NCBI GenBank assembly: GCA_017398105.1
Contig: JAFQHF010000043.1
Span: forward strand, 1 to 35,000
Source of the DNA: Oscillospiraceae bacterium
GTDB lineage: Bacteria; Bacillota_A; Clostridia; Oscillospirales; Oscillospiraceae
Direction: 5' to 3'
Length of the DNA stretch: 35,000 nucleotides
Positions 29,652-35,000 of the stretch are shown piece after piece (within the stretch, counting starts at the first letter, position 1; each line of letters begins with the position of its first letter). The position numbers were made by a program, and so were the translations under genes. A model generated the notes under the pieces. The model was not told the DNA's origin, did no database searches, and saw nothing but the letters and a program-made list of their open reading frames with translations.

Positions 29652-31607
29652 TTATTTGTAATAGTCTGTATCCAGAATCAGATTGTTGATCCGGATAAAT
29701 TCCTGCACGCGCTGCGCCATTTGGGACTGCTGCTGTGCGCTGACGGTCTGCGGATCACCGCTGATGGAAAGGATGCTCTTTTTCCCTGCATCATAGGCGG
29801 TGTCTCCATAGATCCAGCTGCCGTTGGAGAAGGGAACGAAGCCGTCATACCGGTCATCGAATGCATCGTGACCAATGTAGCTGTGTTCCCGGTCGATGCC
29901 CAGCAGATTCAGTACGGTAGGCAGCAGGTCGGAGGTGTTGAGAACCTTATCCATTTCTATGGGTTCCAGGCCGGCAGCCCAGATAAAGCAGGGAGTCCGC
30001 TCCAGCAGCAGGTCTTCCGTGGTGCCGCTCAGGGCATACAGGGCTTCCATGTTTTTATAGCCGTAGGTATAGTGATCGGTCACGCCGATGATCACGGTAT
30101 TTTCCAGCTGCCCGTGCGCATCCAGCTCTTCCATCAGCCGGGCGAACATATCATCCACCAGCCGGGCCTTCAGATAGGCGCAGTCGGTTTCCTCATTTCC
30201 GGTCAAGCCCTTGTAGCCGGGATACTTCTTCAGGCCCCAGTAACTGAGAACTTCGTTGTATTTGTAGCTTAAGTGGGCAGAACGGGTAATGATGAAATTG
30301 AAGGATGGCTGCCCCTGACGGAAAAATTCTGCGTTCAGGCGGACATTATCGAACAGAAGCAGATCGTCATAGAGAAGGTCTTTTACGACTTTTTCGTCAG
30401 TTTCTTCAATATAATCGGCATAGCAGACGTATTCCTCGTAACCCATGGCGGGGGAAAATTCTCCCCTGCTGTAGAAGGAGGGATCGTTATAGTGGAAGGT
30501 TTTGGCGGAATATCCTTCCTCCCGCAGCTGACTGGCCAGAGACTGGGTGTAGGTGTTGGTCACATAGTCAAAGGCGTAACCGCCTTGGCTGCTCAGGAAG
30601 GAGCCGGTATTGATGGAGAACTCCGTATTGAAGGTACGGATACCTCCATAAACCGGGGTATAGAACCGGGTGAAGTTGATGCCTTCCGCCATCAGGCGGT
30701 TCAGGGTGGGGGTGTGCTGGCCGATCATCCAGTCGTCCATGGATTCCATCAGCACAAGGATCACATTTTTGCCTTTCAGGAGGCCTGTCATGGCGTTTTC
30801 AGCCGGTTCCGGACGGGATGCAAAGTAGGCATCGATTTCCTGTTCCGCCTGTTTCCGGGCCAGTGCGTGGCTGGGAGTCAGGGGATAGATGGCATGGGCG
30901 TAGACATCCTTGCACAAGGTCTGATACAGGCCGCAGACCTGATAGAGGCGGTGGGTATTGAACATGTTGTCATAGGCGGCTTCTGCGGACTGTGCACGCC
31001 CATAGTCGCTTCCGGCATACCGGATACTGCTGTCGCTGATAAAAACGGCTTCCGGAAGGAAAAAGGCACCCAGAGCTGCGGATACTGCCAGAAGTCCGGG
31101 CAGAATCCTGCGCTTCCAGCTTCTTTCCCAGACCGGAAACTTCACGACCAGCAATACGCCGAGGGCGATCATGGCGAAGATTCCCAGCCACCAGCCAATC
31201 GGATAGGTCAGGAGCACATCGGCATAGTCCGCACCTTCGGAAGCATAGCGGAAATCCGACAGCCACATCATCTGGGAAAACAGGATATAATAGCCGGTCT
31301 GAACCCCGGCGTAGACTGCCGACAGAAAGTAAACGATGCCAAATATGATCCGGGCGGCCTTATTTGGCAGCAGACGGATCAGGCAGGATAATATCACAGC
31401 CCACAGAAGACCAAAGGCCAGGGGCCACAATTGGGCAGGGGAGAAGGGGCCGTTCAGGGACAGAAAGGGAAAGGCGAAAAGCTCAATGAAAAAGAAGGAC
31501 AGGAAAATCAGCAGGAAAGGCAGATGTATAGGCTGCTTTTTCCGGATGGTCTGTTTTTTGACGGGTGTTTTGGGCCGGGATTTGTATTTTCCCTTGTATT
31601 TTGCCAT
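29652..31607 (-). CDS. LTA synthase-family membrane phosphoglycerol transferase (sulfatase fold)
   Basis: Probably transfers glycerol-phosphate from phosphatidylglycerol to a cell-surface glycan or lipid. A basic cytoplasmic start (MAKYKGKYKSRPK) is followed by about five membrane segments to residue ~190, then a large extracellular alkaline-phosphatase-superfamily domain from about residue 275 (KNVILVLMESMDDW). The candidate nucleophile is the Thr in GGIRTFNTEF, at the place of LtaS Thr300, and IIGVTDHYTYG gives the late Asp-His metal ligands. Start choice: AAGGAG 10 nt upstream supports the ATG at 31607 (651 residues); in-frame ATGs at 31631 and 31658 lack such sites. It needs no formylglycine. 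Whether it makes LTA or modifies another polymer is unknown. Confidence 0.85.
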   Translation of the reverse strand: MAKYKGKYKSRPKTPVKKQTIRKKQPIHLPFLLIFLSFFFIELFAFPFLSLNGPFSPAQLWPLAFGLLWAVILSCLIRLLPNKAARIIFGIVYFLSAVYAGVQTGYYILFSQMMWLSDFRYASEGADYADVLLTYPIGWWLGIFAMIALGVLLVVKFPVWERSWKRRILPGLLAVSAALGAFFLPEAVFISDSSIRYAGSDYGRAQSAEAAYDNMFNTHRLYQVCGLYQTLCKDVYAHAIYPLTPSHALARKQAEQEIDAYFASRPEPAENAMTGLLKGKNVILVLMESMDDWMIGQHTPTLNRLMAEGINFTRFYTPVYGGIRTFNTEFSINTGSFLSSQGGYAFDYVTNTYTQSLASQLREEGYSAKTFHYNDPSFYSRGEFSPAMGYEEYVCYADYIEETDEKVVKDLLYDDLLLFDNVRLNAEFFRQGQPSFNFIITRSAHLSYKYNEVLSYWGLKKYPGYKGLTGNEETDCAYLKARLVDDMFARLMEELDAHGQLENTVIIGVTDHYTYGYKNMEALYALSGTTEDLLLERTPCFIWAAGLEPIEMDKVLNTSDLLPTVLNLLGIDREHSYIGHDAFDDRYDGFVPFSNGSWIYGDTAYDAGKKSILSISGDPQTVSAQQQSQMAQRVQEFIRINNLILDTDYYK

Positions 31608-31696
31608 TGGGCGGATACTCCTTTGGGTCATCAGAGGCTGCGATACCTTCTGACGCATATCGATAATATGGATATCTTAGCATATTTTTTCCCGGG

Positions 31697-31724
31697 TGTA
31701 TACTTAAAAAATTCTTAAGTTCAA
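31697..31724 (-). promoter_or_regulatory. Possible promoter of the LtaS-like gene, with an internal inverted repeat
   Basis: Read on the minus strand: TTGAAC (31724-31719), 16-nt spacer, TATACA (31702-31697). ACTTAA (31702-31707) and TTAAGT (31715-31720) are inverted within the spacer, a possible operator. Confidence 0.5.
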
Positions 31725-31752
31725 TATTTTTCACAAAAATATCATTTTCCTC

Positions 31753-31781
31753 TTGTAAAATCATCCAAATTGGCGTATACT
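31753..31781 (+). promoter_or_regulatory. Promoter of asnS
   Basis: TTGTAA (31753-31758), 17-nt spacer, TATACT (31776-31781). The leader of about 30 nt is too short for a T-box. Confidence 0.75.
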
Positions 31782-31816
31782 TAACTATTATTTCAGCAAG
31801 AAGAGAGGAATCCCAT

Positions 31817-33208
31817 ATGAACCTTATCACTGTTCGCGATCTGTTCAAGAACACCGAAAAGTATGTCGATCAGGAAATTGAGATCGGCGGCTGGGTGCGC
31901 AACAAGCGCCCGAGCAAGCAGTTCGGCTTCATCGTCCTGAATGACGGTACTTACTTTACCCCTGTCCAGGTGGTTTACAACGACTCCATCGAGAATTTTC
32001 AGGAGATCTCCAAGATCAACGTGGGTGCTGCCCTGATCGTCAAGGGCACTTTGGTTCTGACTCCCAATGCCAAGCAGCCCTTTGAGATCCAGGCCAAGAC
32101 CGTTACCGTGGAAGGCCCTTCCTCCGGCGATTATCCCCTGCAGCCCAAGAAGCATTCCATGGAGTTCCTGCGTTCCATCCCTCATCTGCGTCCCCGTGCC
32201 AATACCTTCCAGGCTGTGTTCCGTGTTCGCTCCCTGGCTGCAATGGCGATCCACCAGTTCTTCCAGGATCGTGACTTTGTCTATGTCAATACCCCTCTGA
32301 TCACCGGGTCTGACTGTGAGGGTGCCGGCGAGATGTTCCAGGTAACGACTCTGGATCTGAATAATATCCCCCTGACCGAGGATGGCAAGGTGGATTTCTC
32401 CAAGGATTTCTTCGGAAAGCCCACCAATCTGACCGTTTCCGGCCAGCTGAACGGCGAGACCTATGCCATGGCTTTCCGCAATATCTACACCTTCGGACCC
32501 ACCTTCCGTGCCGAGAACTCCAACACCACCCGTCACGCAGCGGAATTCTGGATGATCGAGCCTGAGATGGCCTTTGCGGATCTGCAGGATCTGATGCGTG
32601 TGGAAGAGGATATGCTGAAGTATATCATCTCCTATGTTCTGGAGCACGCACCCGAGGAAATGGCCTTCTTCAATCAGTTCATGGATAAAGGTCTGCTGGA
32701 TCGCCTGAACAACATTCTGAACAATGACTTCGGCCGCATCACCTATACGGAAGCTGTGGAGCTGCTGGAGAAGCATAACGACAAGTTTGAGTATCCTGTC
32801 AGCTGGGGCTGCGATCTGCAGACCGAGCATGAGCGCTATCTGACTGAGGTGGTCTTCAAGAAGCCTGTCTTTGTTACCGATTACCCCAAGGATATCAAGG
32901 CTTTCTATATGAAGCTGAATCCCGATGGCAAGACCGTTGCCGCCGTGGACTGCCTGGTGCCCGGTGTTGGCGAGATCACCGGCGGCAGCCAGCGTGAGGA
33001 TAACTACGACCTGCTGAAGAGCCGCATCGAAGAGTTGGGCATGAATCCTGCGGATTATGATTTCTACATGGATCTGCGCAAGTACGGCTCCACCCGTCAT
33101 GCCGGCTTCGGTCTGGGCTTCGAGCGCTGCGTCATGTATCTGACCGGTATCGGCAATATCCGCGATGCCATCCCCTTCCCCAGAACCGTAGGCAACTGCG
33201 AATTATAA
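31817..33208 (+). CDS. asnS: Asparaginyl-tRNA synthetase
   Basis: Charges tRNA-Asn with asparagine; cytoplasmic class IIb synthetase. 463 residues: N-terminal OB-fold anticodon-binding domain (about 1-110, [20 protein letters not shown]), then the catalytic domain with motif 2-like [20 protein letters not shown] and motif 3-like [15 protein letters not shown] near the C terminus. The serine after AEN (AENSN) is typical of AsnRS rather than AspRS. AGAGAGGA precedes the ATG. Monocistronic, ending at the 33304 hairpin. Confidence 0.97.
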   Translation: MNLITVRDLFKNTEKYVDQEIEIGGWVRNKRPSKQFGFIVLNDGTYFTPVQVVYNDSIENFQEISKINVGAALIVKGTLVLTPNAKQPFEIQAKTVTVEGPSSGDYPLQPKKHSMEFLRSIPHLRPRANTFQAVFRVRSLAAMAIHQFFQDRDFVYVNTPLITGSDCEGAGEMFQVTTLDLNNIPLTEDGKVDFSKDFFGKPTNLTVSGQLNGETYAMAFRNIYTFGPTFRAENSNTTRHAAEFWMIEPEMAFADLQDLMRVEEDMLKYIISYVLEHAPEEMAFFNQFMDKGLLDRLNNILNNDFGRITYTEAVELLEKHNDKFEYPVSWGCDLQTEHERYLTEVVFKKPVFVTDYPKDIKAFYMKLNPDGKTVAAVDCLVPGVGEITGGSQREDNYDLLKSRIEELGMNPADYDFYMDLRKYGSTRHAGFGLGFERCVMYLTGIGNIRDAIPFPRTVGNCEL

Positions 33209-33303
33209 GGCGGCAGAGTTGCCGGTCAATGGCTGGGCTTCGGCTGATTCCACATCCCACGCAATTGGGCGGTCAGCCCGATTCGACACTGCACAATAGA
33301 GAA

Positions 33304-33336
33304 AAAGGCGAACCGTTGGAAACACGGTTCGCCTTT
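33304..33336. terminator. Bidirectional terminator between asnS and the Xre gene
   Basis: AAAGGCGAACCGT (33304-33316) pairs perfectly over 13 bp with 33324-33336; the A/T ends supply a short U-run in both directions. Confidence 0.8.
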
Positions 33337-33370
33337 GCTTATTATGGTTTATATAGATCGTCTGATTTCA

Positions 33371-33625
33371 TTATATAATTTCGGGGACATCCAAACCTAC
33401 AAAGAATTCATCATAGGAGCACTTGTAGATCTTTTTTAGTTCAATAATTACGCTGGCTCGTATGTTTAGCTCTCCGGCTTCGTATTTTGCATAGGTTGTC
33501 CTTCCGATATCGCACCCACGCCGCTGCAACTCAGCACAGATTTTTTCTTGGGAAAGTCCAGCGTTGCTTCTCAATCTACGCAGATTGTCACCCATGTTGC
33601 GATCACGCCTTATTTTTTGCTCCAC
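33371..33625 (-). CDS. Xre-type helix-turn-helix regulator
   Basis: Small DNA-binding protein, 84 residues. The Cro/C1-type HTH covers most of it: MGDNLRRLRSNAGLSQEKIC, then GRTTYAKYEAGELNIRASVI and a short tail ending VGLDVPEII. An ATG lies internally at 33595, but a GTG at 33625 with GGGGTGA 4 nt upstream gives the extra MEQKIRRDRN segment found in close relatives, so GTG is preferred. It is divergent from a lipoprotein gene across a palindrome-rich 120-bp gap and probably regulates both. Confidence 0.85.
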   Translation of the reverse strand: MEQKIRRDRNMGDNLRRLRSNAGLSQEKICAELQRRGCDIGRTTYAKYEAGELNIRASVIIELKKIYKCSYDEFFVGLDVPEII

Positions 33626-33635
33626 TTGTTCACCC

Positions 33636-33695
33636 CGATAATAGCAATTTTTGACCAATATTGGTTGCAATTATTGATATTCTATGCTATTATCG
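33636..33695. promoter_or_regulatory. Symmetrical divergent promoter region with nested palindromes
   Basis: CGATAATAGCA (33636-33646) and TGCTATTATCG (33685-33695) are perfect 11-bp inverted arms, each holding an extended -10 (TGC-TATTAT) for one of the two diverging genes. The lipoprotein side has TTGCAA (33665-33670) 17 nt before its -10. In the centre ACCAATATTGGT (33654-33665) is a perfect 12-bp palindrome. Confidence 0.75.
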
Positions 33696-33704
33696 AGTAA
33701 AATG

Positions 33705-33724
33705 TTGACCGCCATACTGGTCAA
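33705..33724. promoter_or_regulatory. Operator-like inverted repeat TTGACC-N8-GGTCAA
   Basis: Perfect 6-bp arms just downstream of the likely lipoprotein transcript start. TTGACC also occurs at 33650-33655 by the central palindrome, which suggests one regulator binding several sites, most simply the Xre-type protein encoded next to it. Confidence 0.55.
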
Positions 33725-33745
33725 TATAGGGAGGAGAAGATCATA

Positions 33746-34225
33746 ATGAAAGTAAGATTCTTTGCTTTGATGACGGTGATACTCTTGGCTTTTTCCGGCT
33801 GCGGAAAGAAATCTGAGATAGATACATTAAGAGAAGCACAAAAAGAAATTGAACAGGCGATTCCGACAGAATACCGAAAGCAATACGAAGTAGAAGTTAT
33901 CCAGTACACATTCCGGGAGCCGAAGGGAAGTGAAATCCAATTGTATCTTTGTCTGACTACCTATTTTGAAGCGGAACCGGAGGAGCTCATTGGATTGCAT
34001 ACCGAAGCCTTCGAAGCGGTTTTCAGTGTGGAGGATGCTGTATTGATCAAAGAATTTGATGCAAGCGGTCATGCGGCGGCGATATACCAGACAGAGGCAT
34101 GTAACTATATCTGCTACACGACAAATGCAGCTGCAAGCGGCGTTATATCCTACGATCCGAATTTGGTAAGTGAAGATGACATGGTTCGCGCTGTTCTTAG
34201 TGTTTACGACAGCTCTTTTGCATAA
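33746..34225 (+). CDS. Small lipoprotein of unknown function
   Basis: 159 residues. The N terminus is a lipoprotein signal peptide ending AFSGC (lipid Cys19), followed by a short coiled-coil-like charged stretch (EIDTLREAQKEIEQAI) and a beta-rich domain with no family that I recognise. It should be tethered to the outer face of the membrane. GGGAGGAGA precedes the ATG. Expression probably depends on the divergent Xre-type regulator. Confidence 0.8.
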   Translation: MKVRFFALMTVILLAFSGCGKKSEIDTLREAQKEIEQAIPTEYRKQYEVEVIQYTFREPKGSEIQLYLCLTTYFEAEPEELIGLHTEAFEAVFSVEDAVLIKEFDASGHAAAIYQTEACNYICYTTNAAASGVISYDPNLVSEDDMVRAVLSVYDSSFA

Positions 34226-34231
34226 CGGAAA

Positions 34232-34258
34232 TCAGGGTGGAGTTGGAATCCACCCTGA
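34232..34258. terminator. Terminator between the lipoprotein and acetyltransferase genes
   Basis: TCAGGGTGGA (34232-34241) pairs perfectly with TCCACCCTGA (34249-34258), between converging genes, followed by CTTGCTTTATTTT on the + strand. Confidence 0.7.
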
Positions 34259-34264
34259 CTTGCT

Positions 34265-34771
34265 TTATTTTACGATCCTTGCGGGGATTCCCACCAGTAT
34301 GGCGCCCTTTTCCAGGCAGCTTTTTGTTACCACGGCACCGGCGCCAATGCGCACATCGTCTGCGATGGTAATGCCGCCAATGATTTTTGCTCCTGCGCCG
34401 ATGTCCACCCGGTTTCCGATGACAGGTGCAGCGGGATTGTCACCGTTATTGCCGATACAGGCCTGACCGTGGAAGATACAGTCTTCGCCTATCTGGGCAT
34501 CGCCGCTGATGATGGTGGAGCCGTAATGCCAGATCTGCAGGCCTTTGCCGCAGGTTCCTGCGTAGATAATGATGCCCAGCTTTGCGCCCAGATCATTTTT
34601 CCTCCTGCGCCAGTAAAAAGCGGTCAGCTTGTTTTTTGCGGCCTCTTCCCGGCGAAGGTAGGTCAGGTACTTCCAGATTAGATAGTTGTCCTCATGGGTG
34701 ATGCGGCTGATGATATAGTGCGTTCTGTCACGGAAATACAGTTTCTTCTCATATTCCAGAACCGGATTCAT
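34265..34771 (-). CDS. Hexapeptide-repeat (left-handed beta-helix) acetyltransferase, CysE-like
   Basis: Acyl-CoA-dependent O-acetyltransferase of 168 residues. The C-terminal half is a left-handed beta-helix: GLQIWHYGSTIISGDAQIG, then IGEDCIFHGQACIGNN, VIGNRVDIGAGAKIIG and VRIGAGAVVTKS, ending in VGIPARIVK, as in serine acetyltransferases and capsule/sugar acetyltransferases. The short N-terminal helical part is not the full CysE N domain, so sugar O-acetylation is more likely than cysteine synthesis. The frame is open to 34897, but AAAGGA 8 nt before the ATG at 34771 sets the start. The IS insertion lies about 90 bp upstream, just behind the promoter. Confidence 0.85.
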   Translation of the reverse strand: MNPVLEYEKKLYFRDRTHYIISRITHEDNYLIWKYLTYLRREEAAKNKLTAFYWRRRKNDLGAKLGIIIYAGTCGKGLQIWHYGSTIISGDAQIGEDCIFHGQACIGNNGDNPAAPVIGNRVDIGAGAKIIGGITIADDVRIGAGAVVTKSCLEKGAILVGIPARIVK

Positions 34772-34800
34772 ATGGCACATCCTTTCCAGCGTTTGCCTAT

Positions 34801-34829
34801 ATGGTATCGCATTTTCCCGGATTTTGCAA
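34801..34829 (-). promoter_or_regulatory. Promoter of the acetyltransferase gene
   Basis: Read on the minus strand: TTGCAA (34829-34824), 17-nt spacer, TACCAT (34806-34801). The element begins about 30 bp further upstream, so the promoter is intact. Confidence 0.5.
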
Positions 34830-34868
34830 GAAAAATCAAAACAAACCCCGGCATCCTGCTGATATAGT

Positions 34869-34922
34869 CCCCTTAGAGTAGACACTCGAAATAACAAAAA
34901 TTTCGAGGACTACACTAAGGGG
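34869..34922 (+). promoter_or_regulatory. Hairpin covering the transposase ribosome binding site
   Basis: CCCCTTAG (34869-34876) pairs with CTAAGGGG (34915-34922), and CTCGAAAT (34885-34892) with ATTTCGAG (34900-34907), with four to five more pairs between. The AAGGGG ribosome site of the transposase gene lies in the right arm, so transcripts entering from outside would hide it. Confidence 0.7.
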
Positions 34923-34930
34923 ATTATTTT

Positions 34931-35000
34931 ATGTCAAAAAAGAGAAAGAAGTATTGTGCAGAATTCAAACTACTGGCGGTGCAAGACTACCTTGCAGGAA
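34931..35000 (+). CDS. IS3-family transposase OrfA, partial
   Basis: Only the first 23 codons are in the window, reading MSKKRKKYCAEFKLLAVQDY then LAG. KYxAEFKLxAVxxYL is the start of the helix-turn-helix that binds IS3-family terminal repeats. AAGGGG ends 8 nt before the ATG. In this family OrfA is fused to the catalytic OrfB by frameshifting; that part is not visible. Confidence 0.85.
   Translation, partial: MSKKRKKYCAEFKLLAVQDYLAG

Larger units (their letters stand above)
34860..35000 (+). mobile_element. Left end of an IS3-family insertion sequence, continuing beyond the window
   Basis: A transposase OrfA start and a characteristic hairpin-bearing left end are present. The exact boundary is not proven; TG at 34860-34861 is a reasonable left terminus because IS3 ends usually begin TG. 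The right end, OrfB and target duplication are outside the window. Confidence 0.75.

Noticed and set aside
29652..31607. Second formylglycine-dependent sulfatase
   Set aside because: The five-helix N terminus and the GGIRTFNTEF nucleophile segment match LTA synthase-type proteins, which use a threonine and need no maturase.
31782..31816. T-box leader for asnS
   Set aside because: The space between the promoter and the start is only about 35 nt, with no specifier stem or TGGNACCGCG-type element.
31793..33100. Long minus-strand open frame opposite asnS
   Set aside because: Antisense shadow of a well-supported synthetase gene with the same repetitive composition as other shadows.

Overview
The window reads as chromosomal DNA from an anaerobic, probably gut-associated, low-to-mid GC Clostridia-type Firmicute (an Oscillospiraceae/Ruminococcaceae-like organism would fit). 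This is inferred from the strong AGGAGG-type ribosome binding sites, SigA-type promoters (TTGACA-17-TATAAT), a class II GalT, an ABC-LytTR-DUF3021 cassette, an anaerobic (radical SAM) sulfatase maturase, and system II (ResB/ResC) cytochrome c maturation. No 16S rRNA gene or species-specific marker is present, so the taxonomy is an inference.

Layout, left to right. (1) 1-3507: the C-terminal part of a sulfatase cut by the window edge, a GntR-type regulator with a LacI-like sensor domain, and a convergent anaerobic sulfatase-maturating enzyme, together a sulfated-glycan module. (2) 3600-6502: a galK-galT Leloir operon. (3) 6503-7035: about 530 bp with no convincing gene. (4) 7036-12683: the most unusual locus. 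A strong promoter drives a membrane-anchored protein that fuses two RnfG/NqrC-like FMN-binding domains to a complete pentaheme nitrite reductase (NrfA) domain. A second, lipoprotein-type NrfA that is clearly a tandem paralogue follows, then a terminator hairpin, then resB and resC for cytochrome c haem attachment. No NrfH quinol dehydrogenase is present. (5) 13026-20615: a sugar/surface polysaccharide region with a Gfo/Idh/MocA oxidoreductase, a DxD glycosyltransferase, and an operon rfbA-rfbB-rfbC-GT61-aminotransferase-ArsC/Spx-like gene that lacks rfbD. (6) 20618-24182: an S66 LD-carboxypeptidase, glutamine synthetase (reverse strand) and cutC, the last two diverging from back-to-back promoters. 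(7) 24261-26765: an ABC ATPase, permease, LytTR regulator and DUF3021 membrane protein.

(8) 26771-28010: a visibly AT-richer, gene-poor accessory patch with a decayed coding remnant, large hairpins, G-rich repeats, an HNH endonuclease and a 19-bp tandem repeat. It abuts the 3' end of a tRNA-Met/tRNA-Trp transcription unit that has a perfect consensus promoter and two terminators. (9) 28369-33336: a small unknown membrane protein, an unknown anchored protein, an LtaS-like membrane phosphoglycerol transferase/sulfatase-fold protein, and asnS. (10) 33304-35000: an Xre-type regulator divergent from a small lipoprotein across a highly symmetrical promoter region, a hexapeptide-repeat acetyltransferase, and the left end of an IS3-family insertion sequence whose transposase gene runs off the window.

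The best candidate for an undescribed system is the flavin-NrfA operon. The covalent-flavin domains could replace NrfH as electron donor, the lipoprotein NrfA could share that donor, and the neighbouring ResB/ResC pair could serve the unusual CxxCK haem site. The sequence shows the fusion, the haem and flavin motifs and the gene order. The electron path itself is inference.
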